A DNA stretch of 64,000 nucleotides from a bacterium 1XD42-76 (GCA_009917545.1 QZDW01000013.1:62001-126000); one strand, 5' to 3'; counted from the first letter of the stretch, positions 44,160-54,627 are shown. Numbers and translations are program-made. Notes: generated by a model not told the origin, from the sequence alone.

Positions 44160-47100
44160 ATGCCTGAGACAAATGAAACTTATCAGCCGATGACGTTTGA
44201 CGCGATCCGTATCGGACTTGCTTCTCCTGAGAAGATTCTTGAATGGTCCCACGGTGAGGTGAAAAAGCCGGAGACGATCAACTACAGAACGCTGAAGCCG
44301 GAAAAGGACGGCCTGTACTGCGAACGCATTTTCGGACCGAGCAAGGACTGGGAGTGCCATTGCGGCAAATATAAAAAGATCAGATATAAGGGTGTAATCT
44401 GCGACCGATGTGGAGTGGAAGTGACAAAGTCCAGTGTGCGCCGTGAGCGTATCGGACATATTGCATTGGCGGCTCCTGTCTCCCACATCTGGTATTTTAA
44501 GGGGATCCCCAGCCGTATGGGGTTGATCCTCGATATTTCTCCGCGTGTATTGGAGAAAGTACTGTATTTCGCATCCTATATTGTGCTGGATGCCGGAGAT
44601 ACAGGCCTGCAGTTAAAGCAGGTGCTGTCTGAGAAGGAATACCGGGACGCTCTTGAGAAATACGGTTACGGGAAATTCCGTGTGGGTATGGGAGCAGAGT
44701 CTATCAAGGAGCTTTTGTGCGCGATTGATCTGGAAAAGGATTCAGAAGAGTTAAGAAAGGCTTTAAAGGAATCCTCGGGCCAGAAGCGGGCGCGTATCAT
44801 CAAGCGCCTGGAGGTCGTGGAGGCTTTCCTTCATTCAGGCAACAAGCCGGAATGGATGATTATGACGGTCATTCCCGTGATTCCGCCGGATATCCGCCCG
44901 ATGGTACAGCTTGACGGCGGCCGGTTTGCGACGTCAGATTTGAATGATTTATACAGAAGGATTATCAACCGTAACAACCGTCTGGCAAGGCTCCTGGAGC
45001 TTGGCGCACCGGATATCATTGTGCGCAATGAGAAACGCATGCTTCAGGAGGCGGTGGATGCCCTCATTGATAACGGCAGGCGCGGAAGGCCTGTCACTGG
45101 TCCGGGAAACCGTGCCTTAAAGTCCCTTTCTGATATGTTAAAGGGAAAGCAGGGACGTTTCCGCCAGAACCTGTTAGGAAAGCGTGTAGACTATTCCGGC
45201 CGTTCGGTTATCGTCGTGGGCCCGGAGCTTAAGATCTACCAGTGCGGCCTCCCCAAAGAGATGGCGATTGAGCTGTTTAAGCCTTTTGTTATGAAAGAGC
45301 TGGTGGCGAACGGGACGGCGCACAACATTAAAAATGCAAAAAAGATGGTGGAACGCCTTCAGACTGAGGTCTGGGATGTGCTGGAGGACGTTATTAAGGA
45401 GCACCCGGTCATGTTGAACCGCGCCCCTACGCTTCACAGGCTCGGTATTCAGGCCTTTGAGCCCATTCTCGTCGAGGGTAAAGCGATCAAGCTCCATCCG
45501 CTCGTGTGTACTGCCTTCAACGCAGACTTTGACGGCGATCAGATGGCGGTGCATCTTCCCCTGACGATGGAGGCGCAGGCGGAGTGCCGTTTCCTCCTGC
45601 TGTCGCCGAATAACCTCTTAAAGCCTTCGGACGGAGGCCCTGTGGCGGTTCCTTCGCAGGATATGGTACTCGGTATCTATTATCTGACGCAGGAGAGACC
45701 GGGGGCCAAGGGCGAGGGTAAGTTCTTTAAGAACCCGAATGAGGCTATCCTGGCCTATGAGAACGGGGCCGTGACGCTTCATGCGCGGATCCGTGTGCGC
45801 GTGACTAAGACCATGCCGGACCAGAGCATGCGTACCGGCATCATCGAGACAACCGTGGGGCGTATCCTTTTCAACGAGATTATTCCCCAGGATCTTGGTT
45901 TTGTGGACCGCACCATCCCCGGCAATGAGTTAAAGCCGGAGATTGATTTCCTCGTCAAGAAGAAGCAGTTAAAGCAGATCCTGGAAAAGGTTATCAATAC
46001 GCATGGGGCAATGCAGACTGCAATTACCCTGGACGACATCAAGTCCATTGGTTATAAATATTCGACCAGAGCCGCCATGACAGTATCCATCTCGGATATG
46101 ACGGTTCCGGCTTCCAAGAAGGAACTGCTGGCGAATGCGGAAGCCACCGTGGACCGTATTGCCAAGAACTTCCGCCGCGGCCTCATTACAGAGGAAGAGC
46201 GGTATAAGGAAGTCATCGACGTCTGGAAGGAAACGGATGATCAGCTGACACACGACCTTTTGACAGGTCTTGACGAATACAATAACATTTTCATGATGGC
46301 GGATTCCGGAGCCCGAGGCTCGGATAAGCAGATCAAACAGCTTGCCGGTATGCGCGGACTGATGGCAGATACGACAGGACATACGATCGAGCTTCCCATC
46401 AAGTCGAATTTCCGTGAGGGACTCGATGTTCTGGAATACTTTATTTCCGCACACGGAGCCAGAAAGGGACTTTCCGATACGGCTCTGCGTACTGCGGACT
46501 CAGGTTATCTGACGAGGCGTCTGGTAGACGTGTCTCAGGATTTGATTATCCGCGAAACGGACTGCTGCGAGGGCAGAGACGAGATTCCTTATATGGAGAT
46601 CAAGGGCTTTTCCGATGGCAGAGAGACGATAGAGAGTCTGGAGGAGCGTCTGACAGGCCGGTATATCGCAGAGACGATCACGGATCCGGATACAGGTGAG
46701 ATTGTGGTAAAAGCTAACCATATGTGTACGCCTGCACGTGCGGCTGCCGTGATCAAGGTATTGGAGAAGCTTGGCAGAGATTCTGTGAAGATCCGTACGG
46801 TCCTGACGTGCAAATGCCATATCGGTGTATGCGCGAAATGTTACGGCTCCAACATGGCGACTGGTCAGCCGGTACAGGTTGGTGAGGCAGTCGGCATCAT
46901 CGCGGCCCAGTCGATCGGTGAACCGGGAACGCAGCTTACGATGCGTACCTTCCATACAGGCGGTGTGGCCGGCGGTGATATCACACAGGGTCTTCCGCGT
47001 GTCGAGGAGCTGTTTGAAGCCAGACGTCCCAAGGGCCTTGCGATTATCGCAGAGTTCGGCGGTGTGGTTACGATTAAAGACACTAAGAAAAAGCGTGAGA

Positions 47101-47825
47101 TCATTGTTACGGATAATGAGACAGGCAACTCCAAGACGTACCTGATTCCGTATGGTTCCCGTATCAAGGTTACAGACGGCCAGATTCTGGAGGCCGGAGA
47201 CGAGCTGACAGAGGGAAGTATCAACCCGCATGACCTCTTAAAGATCAAGGGCGTCCGCGCTGTTCAGGACTACATGCTGCGCGAGGTACAGCGTGTATAC
47301 CGTTTACAGGGCGTGGAGATCAACGATAAGCATATCGAGATGATTGTACGCCAGATGTTAAAGAAGATACGTGTGGAGGAGAGCGGGGATTCGGATGTCC
47401 TTCCGGGTGTTTCCATGAATGTTCTCGACTTCAATGAAATGAATGAGGCGCTGATTGCGGAAGGGAAGGAACCCGCAGAAGGCAAACAGGTCATGCTCGG
47501 TATCACCAAGGCTTCTCTGGCTACGGATTCGTTCCTGTCAGCAGCATCCTTCCAGGAGACGACAAAGGTACTGACGGAAGCGGCGATCAACGGCAAAGTC
47601 GATCATCTGATCGGTCTTAAGGAAAACGTCCTGATCGGTAAACTGATTCCTGCCGGAACCGGAATGAAGCGTTACCGTGAAATTTCGCTTGACAGCGGAC
47701 AGACAGAAGAGCTGGTGATGGAGGCAGAGGAAGTCTTTGATGATTATGCCGAAGAGATGGACGAAGATATGCCGATCGAGGAGGCAGAGGAGATCATTCT
47801 CAATGAGGATGATACACAGGAATAA
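44160..47825 (+). CDS. rpoC: DNA-directed RNA polymerase subunit beta'
   Basis: A 1221-residue core subunit. The N-terminal zinc site is [20 protein letters not shown] (about 66-85). The catalytic Mg loop [12 protein letters not shown] is at about 454-465. The trigger-loop/bridge-helix region with [17 protein letters not shown] (about 719-735) and the second zinc site ([13 protein letters not shown], about 885-897) follow. The C-terminus is acidic. The ATG at 44160 has AAGGGAG upstream; GTG at 44151 is an alternative. A strong terminator lies 55 bases after the stop. Confidence 0.97.
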   Translation: MPETNETYQPMTFDAIRIGLASPEKILEWSHGEVKKPETINYRTLKPEKDGLYCERIFGPSKDWECHCGKYKKIRYKGVICDRCGVEVTKSSVRRERIGHIALAAPVSHIWYFKGIPSRMGLILDISPRVLEKVLYFASYIVLDAGDTGLQLKQVLSEKEYRDALEKYGYGKFRVGMGAESIKELLCAIDLEKDSEELRKALKESSGQKRARIIKRLEVVEAFLHSGNKPEWMIMTVIPVIPPDIRPMVQLDGGRFATSDLNDLYRRIINRNNRLARLLELGAPDIIVRNEKRMLQEAVDALIDNGRRGRPVTGPGNRALKSLSDMLKGKQGRFRQNLLGKRVDYSGRSVIVVGPELKIYQCGLPKEMAIELFKPFVMKELVANGTAHNIKNAKKMVERLQTEVWDVLEDVIKEHPVMLNRAPTLHRLGIQAFEPILVEGKAIKLHPLVCTAFNADFDGDQMAVHLPLTMEAQAECRFLLLSPNNLLKPSDGGPVAVPSQDMVLGIYYLTQERPGAKGEGKFFKNPNEAILAYENGAVTLHARIRVRVTKTMPDQSMRTGIIETTVGRILFNEIIPQDLGFVDRTIPGNELKPEIDFLVKKKQLKQILEKVINTHGAMQTAITLDDIKSIGYKYSTRAAMTVSISDMTVPASKKELLANAEATVDRIAKNFRRGLITEEERYKEVIDVWKETDDQLTHDLLTGLDEYNNIFMMADSGARGSDKQIKQLAGMRGLMADTTGHTIELPIKSNFREGLDVLEYFISAHGARKGLSDTALRTADSGYLTRRLVDVSQDLIIRETDCCEGRDEIPYMEIKGFSDGRETIESLEERLTGRYIAETITDPDTGEIVVKANHMCTPARAAAVIKVLEKLGRDSVKIRTVLTCKCHIGVCAKCYGSNMATGQPVQVGEAVGIIAAQSIGEPGTQLTMRTFHTGGVAGGDITQGLPRVEELFEARRPKGLAIIAEFGGVVTIKDTKKKREIIVTDNETGNSKTYLIPYGSRIKVTDGQILEAGDELTEGSINPHDLLKIKGVRAVQDYMLREVQRVYRLQGVEINDKHIEMIVRQMLKKIRVEESGDSDVLPGVSMNVLDFNEMNEALIAEGKEPAEGKQVMLGITKASLATDSFLSAASFQETTKVLTEAAINGKVDHLIGLKENVLIGKLIPAGTGMKRYREISLDSGQTEELVMEAEEVFDDYAEEMDEDMPIEEAEEIILNEDDTQE

Positions 47826-47880
47826 CTCACGCAGGCCTGATATTGCCTTTGGGGATCCGGTAATATAATAACGAAGCAAT

Positions 47881-47915
47881 AGCGAGGGAAGGTCTGTGGA
47901 TTTCCCTCGCTGTTT
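47881..47915 (+). terminator. Rho-independent terminator of rpoBC
   Basis: AGCGAGGGAA (47881-47890) pairs with TTCCCTCGCT (47902-47911) over ten perfect pairs, followed by GTTTCAC. Confidence 0.75.
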
Positions 47916-48041
47916 CACATATCAGCGGTAGAACATGTATCCATCAGCCGGTGCAGGAAGGTCTGCTGCGCGAATCCTTTCCTTCACCATGCGAGACATG
48001 TACGCATAAAATATGGAGATTTGCAGAAAGGCCAGACGGAT

Positions 48042-49208
48042 ATGATTACATTATTATCGAACATATTTATCAAGAACAGGCCGTGGAGCGATGAAGGCAG
48101 CATGCGCAGAGCTTATGGTATGCTCTGCAGCGTGATCGGCATCTGCCTGAATATTTTGCTGTTTGCAGGAAAATATCTGGCGGGCGTCATAAGCGGCTCA
48201 ATCGCCATCACGGCGGATGCGTTTAACAATCTCTCAGATGCCGGTTCATCTCTCATCACTTTGGTCGGCTTCCGCTTCTCCGGAATGCGGGCCGATGCAG
48301 GCCATCCCTTTGGCCACGGCCGGATCGAATACATTTCCGGCTTTGGCGTGGCAATGGTGATTATACTCATGGGAGTAGAACTCCTTAAGAGTTCAGTCGG
48401 AAAAATCATGCACCCGGAGGTGGTTGAATTCGGGTGGCTGTCGGCTGTGATTTTGGCAGTGTCGATCTGTGTGAAGCTGTACATGGCGTTTTATAACCGC
48501 ATGATTGGCCGCAGGATCGAGTCCGAAGCCATGAAGGCGGCTTCGATGGACAGCCTCAGCGATTCGGCTGCGACGACGGCTGTTCTGTTATCCATGTTGA
48601 TTTCACATGCTGCCGGGGTCAATCTGGACGGCTGGTTTGGCTGCCTTGTGGCATGCTTTGTCCTCTATGCCGGGGTTGGGGCGGCAAAGGATACACTGGA
48701 CCCACTTCTGGGCCAGCCTCCGTCAAAGGAATTCGTGGAGGAGATTCGGAAAACCGTGATGGCGCATCCGGAGATTCTCGGTATTCATGATCTGGTAGTC
48801 CATGACTACGGTCCGGGGAGATGTATGATTTCTTTGCACGGCGAGGTGGCCGGGGACAGCGATATTTTCGAGATCCATGATGTGATCGACCGGATTGAAA
48901 AGGAATTGAACCGCAAGCTGGGGTGTGAGGCCGTGATCCATATGGATCCCATCGAGGCAAACAATGAGATCATCGCGGAGACAAAGTCCACTCTGGCAAA
49001 ACGGATCAACGAGCGCTTTCAGGGTGTATCCATTCATGATTTCCGCATGGTTCAGGGGCCGACACATACGAATCTCATTTTTGACGCCGTGGTTCCCTAT
49101 GGGTTTCAGCTGAGCAATGAAGAGGTAAAAAGCGGGATTGAAGGAATTGTATCAGAGAGTTGGGATAATTATTTTGCAGTGATTCAGGTTGAACAGTCAT
49201 ATGTATAG
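48042..49208 (+). CDS. Cation diffusion facilitator transporter
   Basis: A 388-residue CDF family exporter of Zn, Mn, Fe or Co ions. Six helices fill residues about 25-215. The metal-site helices are ITADAFNNLSDAGSSL (about 55-70; family pattern NxxxD) and MDSLSDSAATT (about 168-178). A C-terminal cytoplasmic domain has the ligand-type segment IHDLVVHDYGPGRCMISLH (about 248-266). The ATG at 48042 fits the family N-terminus; the ribosome site (AGAAAGG) is 12 bases away. It follows the rpoBC terminator, and repeat units fill the gap after it. Confidence 0.9.
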   Translation: MITLLSNIFIKNRPWSDEGSMRRAYGMLCSVIGICLNILLFAGKYLAGVISGSIAITADAFNNLSDAGSSLITLVGFRFSGMRADAGHPFGHGRIEYISGFGVAMVIILMGVELLKSSVGKIMHPEVVEFGWLSAVILAVSICVKLYMAFYNRMIGRRIESEAMKAASMDSLSDSAATTAVLLSMLISHAAGVNLDGWFGCLVACFVLYAGVGAAKDTLDPLLGQPPSKEFVEEIRKTVMAHPEILGIHDLVVHDYGPGRCMISLHGEVAGDSDIFEIHDVIDRIEKELNRKLGCEAVIHMDPIEANNEIIAETKSTLAKRINERFQGVSIHDFRMVQGPTHTNLIFDAVVPYGFQLSNEEVKSGIEGIVSESWDNYFAVIQVEQSYV

Positions 49209-49238
49209 AAGTCCGGGAAGATATGCCGGCAGTTGATA

Positions 49239-49564
49239 AAACCTTCATGCGCCCCGCAAGTGAGCGCGCTACCAAGAATGAAAGTAAGGCCGGTGCATTT
49301 GGAGTCCCTGAACTTAGATCGCCTGTAACGATGGGGTTTCAAAGTAAATTTTCCCGCGCCCGGCCAGCGGATGCACCACCGCCCCATGAAAGTTCGGCGG
49401 GCGCACTTGGTATCCCTGAATTCAGATCGCCTGACGGCGATGGGATTTTTAAAGCAACCTCCATGCGCCCACGAGTGAGCGTACCACCATGAAGGAAAGT
49501 AATCAGGCGCATTGGGCATACCTGAATTTATGCCGCCTGTCGGCGGCGGACTTTCACAGTAATA
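49239..49564 (+). repeat. Tandem array of three intergenic repeat units
   Basis: Units at 49239-49348, 49349-49455 and 49456-49564, each close to 108 bases. The shared blocks are (A)ACCTTCATGCGCCC, GAGCGCGCTACC or GCACCACC, ATGAATGAAAGT, GGCGCATTTGG, CATCCCTGAACTTA and a GC palindrome such as GCCGCCTGTCGGCGGCGG. The middle unit is a distinct subtype (CGCGCCCGGCCAG). Together they fill the gap between the CDF gene and the ammonia-lyase and end 44 bases before its start. Reading frames run through the units on both strands without ribosome sites. Confidence 0.8.
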
Positions 49565-49607
49565 AGTCAGAAAATGGAAGAGGTAATCTGAAAGGAGGAA
49601 GCAGACA

Positions 49608-50786
49608 ATGAATGAGAAAATCACAGTCTACCAGGAGACAGAAGCAAAGGGTACGCTGCCGGAGTTTTTAAATGAGGAGGCGGGAAAACGGGTCTGGGAT
49701 TTTCACCGCAGCTTAAAGGAGTATGAGGCGACACCGTTAGTGACGCTCGATGCGATGGCAAAGGATCTGGGGGTTGGCGCCATCTATCTGAAAGACGAAT
49801 CAAAGCGGTTTGGCCTCAATGCCTTTAAGGCGCTGGGAGCTTCATATGCGATTCATACGCTCCTGAGCCGTGAAGTGTCCGGGTGTCCGAAGGAGGAGGT
49901 ACAGGCAGGGACTGTCAATCCGGCCTTTCCAGGCGGAAAAGGAAAGACCTTTGTCACGGCGACCGACGGCAATCACGGAAAAGGCGTGGCCTGGTCTGCG
50001 TGGAAGGCGGGCGGCAGGGCCTTTGTGTTTATGCCAAAGGGCTCCAGGCAGTGTCGGGTGGACGCGATTGCCGCTATCGGCGAGACAAAGGTGACAGTGA
50101 CGGACTGGAATTATGACGATACGGTCCGCCATGCGTATACATTTGCCAGGGAAAACGGATATGCGTTTATCCAGGATACCGGATTTGAAGGCTATACAGA
50201 GATCCCGAACCTGATTGCACAGGGGTATCTGACGATGATTCAGGAGGCGCTTGTACAGATTCAGGAGAGCGGAAGGAAGGAGCCGACGCATGTATTTTTG
50301 CAGGCTGGCGTGGGAACAATGGCCGGGGCTGTGCTGGGCTATCTGGCCAATCTTTACCACGGAAAGCCGCCGGTGACAGCCATCATCGAGGCCGACGAGT
50401 CCGCATGTGTTCTGACTTCAGCCAAAGCAGGCGACCGAACGGCGATTGGTGGCAATCCGCAGACTGTGATGGCGGGGTTAAACTGCGGGGAGGTCAATCT
50501 TTGCATCTGGCCGATCCTGCGTGATTTCGCAAGCTTTTATATCTCCTGTCCGGACTGGGTGACAGAGCAGGGCATGCGGGCGCTGGCGCATCCTGAAGGA
50601 GACGATGAGGCGGTAGTCTCCGGAGAATCCGGAGCGGTCGGAACAGGCCTTCTTTTAAGCCTCTGTAAAGAGTCTGAGTACGAAAAGAGCCGGAAGGCGA
50701 TGGGACTCGATGAGAATGCGCGGATTCTTATATTCTCTACAGAAGGGAATACGGACCCGGAGCACTATGCTGAGGTGACAGGTTGA
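49608..50786 (+). CDS. dpaL: Diaminopropionate ammonia-lyase
   Basis: A 392-residue PLP enzyme (YgeX/DpaL) that splits 2,3-diaminopropionate into pyruvate and two ammonia. The PLP-lysine motif is in FGLNAFKALGASYA (about 66-79), with TATDGNHGKGVAWSAW (about 120-135) and the GVGTMAGAVLGY motif (about 234-245). Length matches the family (about 400). AAAGGAGGAAG precedes the ATG. In Escherichia coli ygeX sits in ygeW-ygeX-ygeY; here it is followed by an M20 hydrolase, a similar neighbour type. The product aminoacrylate would be a RidA substrate. Confidence 0.92.
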   Translation: MNEKITVYQETEAKGTLPEFLNEEAGKRVWDFHRSLKEYEATPLVTLDAMAKDLGVGAIYLKDESKRFGLNAFKALGASYAIHTLLSREVSGCPKEEVQAGTVNPAFPGGKGKTFVTATDGNHGKGVAWSAWKAGGRAFVFMPKGSRQCRVDAIAAIGETKVTVTDWNYDDTVRHAYTFARENGYAFIQDTGFEGYTEIPNLIAQGYLTMIQEALVQIQESGRKEPTHVFLQAGVGTMAGAVLGYLANLYHGKPPVTAIIEADESACVLTSAKAGDRTAIGGNPQTVMAGLNCGEVNLCIWPILRDFASFYISCPDWVTEQGMRALAHPEGDDEAVVSGESGAVGTGLLLSLCKESEYEKSRKAMGLDENARILIFSTEGNTDPEHYAEVTG

Positions 50787-50798
50787 ATGATGCACAGG

Positions 50799-50845
50799 AA
50801 ACCTTCCTGCGCCCCAGGTGAGCGAGCCACTATGAATGAAAGTGA
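50799..50845 (+). repeat. Half copy of the intergenic repeat
   Basis: AACCTTCCTGCGCCCCAGG, then GAGCGAGCCACTATGAATGA and AAGTGAC correspond to the first 45 bases of the unit. The 3' half with the GC palindrome is missing. It stops about 14 bases before the ribosome site of the next gene. Confidence 0.7.
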
Positions 50846-50874
50846 CAGAATGTTAAATCGGGAAAGGAGCTTTT

Positions 50875-52050
50875 ATGGAAACCAAAGAACTGATTGCAAA
50901 ATACGAGCCGCAGATGATTGCTGACCGCAGGCATCTGCATGAGAACCCGGAGACCAGCCATAATGAGTTTGAGACAACAGAGTTTATCAAAAAAGCGCTC
51001 ACAGAATGTGGGATTGAGGTTGCAGAGATTGGCCTGAAAACGGGCGTGGTCGGTATTCTGCGTGGCAATGAGCCTGGAAAGACTGTCGGAATCCGTGCGG
51101 ATATCGACGCTTTGCCGATGGGAGAGCTGACCGGCCTTCCGTTTGCATCGAAAAAGGAGGGGATCTGCCATTCCTGCGGCCATGATATGCACACTTCTAT
51201 CCTGTTGTGCTGCGCCCGTGTGCTGAGTGAGCTCCGGAGCGAGCTGAAAGGAAATGTGATGTTTTTATTCCAGCCTGCTGAGGAGACGGCTTCCGGCGCC
51301 AAGGAAATGATTGCCTGTGATTTTACGAAGGTACTGAAGCCGGACTGCTACATTAGCCTTCATACGGCTCCGGCCCTCACGGCAGGAATGATCGGGGTCA
51401 AGTCAGGCCCTGCGGGAGCCTCGGCTGATGCCTTTAAGATCATAATCCGTGGGAAAGGCGGGCATGGCGCGCATCCGGAGAAATTCGTGGATCCCGTCAT
51501 GACAGCTGCCTATGTGCTGACACAGCTGCAGGCCATTGTGGCAAGGGAGAACCATCCGATCCTGCCCGGCGTGCTGACGATTGGCAGTATTCACGGCGGC
51601 ACGGCTCCCAACATTGTTCCAGACAGTGTAGAGATGGGCGGTACGCTGCGCACGCTGGATGCCGAGGTCAGGACGTCCATGCAGAAGGCGGTTGACCGCA
51701 TCGTAACATGCGGTTGTGAGGCCATGCGCGCTACGGGCGAGGTGATTTGGAATTATGGAATTCCGCCACAGATCAACAGTGAAGAGGTCACGAATCGGAT
51801 TGAGGCTGCCGCAGTGAAGGTCATCGGAGCAGATCATATCATTCATGGAAAATATCCTTCGATGGGTTCCGAGGACTTTTCCTGTATGTCCGAGCTTGCC
51901 CCTGCTGCCCAGTTTAGTTTCGGTACCGGCAATGATGAGAATCCTGATACGCGCCGCGGCCTCCATGACGGGCGGACGCAGTTCGATGAGAAAGGGATGC
52001 TGACAGGCGCGGGTGTCATTGTGCAGTATGTGAGGGATTATCTGCAGTAG
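50875..52050 (+). CDS. M20D family amidohydrolase (hippurate hydrolase-like)
   Basis: A 391-residue metallohydrolase that cleaves N-acyl amino acids. The metal motif is SCGHDMHTS (about 100-108), with the catalytic Glu in QPAEETASGAKEM (about 137-149), the dimerisation-domain motif GKGGHGAHPEKFVDPV (about 196-211) and MGSEDFS (about 330-336). RHLHENPETSHNEFET (about 22-37) is the family N-terminus. GGGAAAGGAG is close to the ATG. It is 88 bases after dpaL with half a repeat unit in the gap, so it may supply or process substrates of that enzyme. Confidence 0.88.
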   Translation: METKELIAKYEPQMIADRRHLHENPETSHNEFETTEFIKKALTECGIEVAEIGLKTGVVGILRGNEPGKTVGIRADIDALPMGELTGLPFASKKEGICHSCGHDMHTSILLCCARVLSELRSELKGNVMFLFQPAEETASGAKEMIACDFTKVLKPDCYISLHTAPALTAGMIGVKSGPAGASADAFKIIIRGKGGHGAHPEKFVDPVMTAAYVLTQLQAIVARENHPILPGVLTIGSIHGGTAPNIVPDSVEMGGTLRTLDAEVRTSMQKAVDRIVTCGCEAMRATGEVIWNYGIPPQINSEEVTNRIEAAAVKVIGADHIIHGKYPSMGSEDFSCMSELAPAAQFSFGTGNDENPDTRRGLHDGRTQFDEKGMLTGAGVIVQYVRDYLQ

Positions 52051-52092
52051 AAAGGTATTGCTAATTTTCTGGAAATTCGTTATACTTAGAAT

Positions 52093-52308
52093 AAACCTTT
52101 ATGTGCCCCAGGAGAGAGCATCCTTATGAATAAAAGTAGTCTGGGCGCATTTGGCATCCCGGAATATATGCCGCCTGACGGCGGCGGGACTTTCATAGTA
52201 AACCTTCCTGCGCCCACGAGTGAGCGCACCACCATGAATGAAAGGAATCCAGGCGCATTTGGCATCTCTGAACTTATGCCGCCTGTCGGCGGCGGACTTC
52301 ACAGTAAA
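52093..52308 (+). repeat. Tandem pair of intergenic repeat units
   Basis: Units at 52093-52200 and 52201-52308. The second is the cleanest copy in the window: AACCTTCCTGCGCCCACGAG, TGAGCGCACCACCATGAATG, GGCGCATTTGGCATCTCTGA and ACTTATGCCGCCTGTCGGCG. They fill the 307-base gap after the M20 gene and end 50 bases before the next start codon. Confidence 0.8.
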
Positions 52309-52357
52309 GAATCTGCCAAAATAGCGCTAATAATTAAATACCCAGGAGGAATGCAGC

Positions 52358-53368
52358 ATGAAAAAGTGGAAAAAATTTCTATTGACCGTGATTCCCGCTA
52401 CGCTTTCCCTGTCCTTTACTTCACTGGCAGATCAGTGGTATCAGGACATGAACGGATGGTGGTATGGTGACGATGCGGGGAACAATCTGATTACGGAGGA
52501 AGGCTGGCACTGGATCGACGGAGACCATGACGGCTGGGCGGAGTGCTATTATTTTAACCGTCACGGCCATGTCATCAACTCCACCCGTATGGTAGACGGC
52601 TATGACGTCGATGAGGACGGCGCCTGGACCGTGAACGGCGAGATCCAGAGACAGGCAGTAACGGTTTACGGTGCCGAAAATGATCCGGAGGCCATGCAGG
52701 TATACCATGAAGCGGAGGAGAAAAGCGATGCGCAGGACAGTTATGACGTAGGCGTTGATTATCTGCTGGGAATGTCAATGGACGGGGAATCCGAAGAGAT
52801 GACCATGCATCTTGACATGAAGATGCGCGGCATCCGGAGCAATAATCCGGAATATATCGCAGAAGGTACTATGTCGATGGACGGACTGGAACTTCCGTTC
52901 TCCATGTTCTATACGGACGGCTGGTACTATATGGATATGTACGGGATAAAGGTCAGGCAGGAGATGGACATGGCAGAGGCGATCGCCAGTGCGAATGCCG
53001 GAGTCGTAATGGTCGAGGACAGCATGATGAGCGGCCTTTCCCTGGATAAGGAAGGAGACAATTCGGTTCTGACTTATTCAATGGATACGAATTCCCTGAA
53101 TGCATATCTGAACAGCATTCTTGGTTCGGTCTTATTTGAAGAGCTTGATATAGCATACAATATTAAGGATACACACGGTCGTATCGTGGTCAATGGAGAT
53201 GGATATTTCACAGAGACGATAATGTACATGGACTTTGATATGACGATGCGCGAAGGCGGGGAGGAAGAGACGGTCGGCATGAAAGTAGATATGAAGATGC
53301 AGTTCAATAATCCCGGACAGCCGGTTGAGTTTACGCTTCCGTCTACTGAGGGCTACGAAGAATTTTAA
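52358..53368 (+). CDS. Secreted cell-wall-binding repeat protein with DUF6612-like C-domain
   Basis: A 336-residue secreted protein. A signal peptide (1-24, ending SLA before DQW) precedes a cell-wall/choline-binding-type repeat region (about 25-100; WYQDMNGWWYGDDAGN and WHWIDGDHDGWAECYYFN). The rest (about 120-336) is a beta-rich domain with many acidic and Met residues (DVGVDYLLGMSMDGESEEMT), like the LppX/DUF6612 fold of lipoproteins, although no lipobox Cys is seen. It would attach to the cell surface. CCCAGGAGGAATG is a strong ribosome site. The function is unknown. Confidence 0.75.
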   Translation: MKKWKKFLLTVIPATLSLSFTSLADQWYQDMNGWWYGDDAGNNLITEEGWHWIDGDHDGWAECYYFNRHGHVINSTRMVDGYDVDEDGAWTVNGEIQRQAVTVYGAENDPEAMQVYHEAEEKSDAQDSYDVGVDYLLGMSMDGESEEMTMHLDMKMRGIRSNNPEYIAEGTMSMDGLELPFSMFYTDGWYYMDMYGIKVRQEMDMAEAIASANAGVVMVEDSMMSGLSLDKEGDNSVLTYSMDTNSLNAYLNSILGSVLFEELDIAYNIKDTHGRIVVNGDGYFTETIMYMDFDMTMREGGEEETVGMKVDMKMQFNNPGQPVEFTLPSTEGYEEF

Positions 53369-53382
53369 AAAGAACATAAAAG

Positions 53383-53425
53383 CGGCAGCTGCGCGGAAAT
53401 GATCCGGCGGCTGCCGTTTGTCATT
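53383..53425. terminator. Bidirectional terminator between convergent genes
   Basis: CGGCAGC (53383-53389) pairs with GCTGCCG (53410-53416), with partial inner pairing. AAAAG lies on the left and TTTGTCATTT on the right, so it can serve both the cell-wall protein gene (+) and the dehydrogenase gene (-). Confidence 0.65.
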
Positions 53426-54369
53426 TATGAAACCACGTTCTGCGGCTTATCGGAGAGCCAGCCGGTTATGTTGTCAAATACGATCACTGCACGCTTTTCC
53501 AGTGCTTCTTTTGTGGCAAAGGCGACATGCGGGGTAGCGATAACATGCTTTGCAGTGAGGAGCGGATGCGTCTCGCTGATTGGCGGTTCTGCCTCGAACA
53601 CATCAATTCCGGCGCCGGCGATTGCGCCGCAGTTCAATGCATCAGCCAGAGCCTGACTGTCAACGACTGGTCCGCGGGAGGTATTGATGAGAAGAGCGGA
53701 GGGCTTCATAAGGGCAAGCTGCTCTTTGCCGATCAATCCCCTGGTTGATTCGTTGAGCGGAGTATGCAGGGATACAATGTCACATTCACGAAGAAGCGTA
53801 TCCATATCAACATAGGTGACGCCGGGAATATCCTTTTTCGTCCGGCTGCAGGCGTATACGGTGCAGCCGAAGGCTCTGGCAATGTCAGCTACACGCAGGC
53901 CGATTGCACCTGTGCCGATGACACCGAATTTCTTGCCCTCCAGCTCAAAGCCCACGAGGCCGTCTTTGGTACCGCCTTTGCGTACCACATCGTTGCAGGG
54001 AACCATGTTCCGATAGAGTGCGATTACCATGCCGAATACGAGATCAGCGACAGCAGCTGTGGAATATCCGGCGCAGTTGCTGACAAGGATATTTCTGGCC
54101 TTACAGGCATGCAGGGCGATATGATCCACTCCTGTGAAGGCAACAGACAGCATTTTCAGATTAGGGCAGCCGTTGATGACGTCAGCATTTAAGGGCAGAT
54201 TGGAGACGGCGATGATGTCAGCATCCTTTCCGCGCTCGATGAGAGTCTCTGTGTCAGTGACACGGGTGTCATAATACTGGAGCTCCACACTCTCCGGAAG
54301 TGCGGCTTTTGCCATAGTAAGGAGCTTTTGGCTGTCTACGCCTAATGGTTCGATAATGACAAGCTTCAT
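53425..54369 (-). CDS. D-isomer specific 2-hydroxyacid dehydrogenase
   Basis: A 314-residue NAD-dependent dehydrogenase. The nucleotide site is GVIGTGAIGLRVADIA (about 147-162). The catalytic Arg is in NTSRGPVVD (about 230-238), the Glu in GIDVFEAEPP (about 256-265) and the His in ATPHVAF (about 280-286). Substrate may be a 2-oxo acid such as hydroxypyruvate or a branched keto acid; SerA-type regulatory domains are absent, so it is not a full phosphoglycerate dehydrogenase. The ATG at 54369 has AGGAGG on the minus strand nine bases upstream. Confidence 0.88.
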   Translation of the reverse strand: MKLVIIEPLGVDSQKLLTMAKAALPESVELQYYDTRVTDTETLIERGKDADIIAVSNLPLNADVINGCPNLKMLSVAFTGVDHIALHACKARNILVSNCAGYSTAAVADLVFGMVIALYRNMVPCNDVVRKGGTKDGLVGFELEGKKFGVIGTGAIGLRVADIARAFGCTVYACSRTKKDIPGVTYVDMDTLLRECDIVSLHTPLNESTRGLIGKEQLALMKPSALLINTSRGPVVDSQALADALNCGAIAGAGIDVFEAEPPISETHPLLTAKHVIATPHVAFATKEALEKRAVIVFDNITGWLSDKPQNVVS

Positions 54370-54627
54370 GGGTGATTTCCTCCTGTGAAAATGATTACGA
54401 ATAACGATCTGGGTTCGGGTATCCTAATGCGCCCCAAAGGCTTTTTCTGTAGTAGATGTCTGTCAGAAGGCGCAAAGCGGTTTCCTTAAAACTATTGTAA
54501 AGCTTTTTGGACGAACAATCAACTGGTTTGAACGGAAATTTTACAGAGCACCCTCATGACCTGCCGGAGCACCGCGGACGCCCAAAGGACATATATTGGC
54601 AGTAAAGACCGGAAAAAGGAGAGAAAC

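Noticed and set aside
49223-49492. Small proteins encoded by the intergenic repeats
   Set aside because: Frames run through the units on both strands and in different phases, with no ribosome sites; the peptide similarity follows from the DNA repeat.
49239-52308. CRISPR array
   Set aside because: The repeats are about 108 bases, directly abutting, without unique spacers of constant length, and no cas gene is present.
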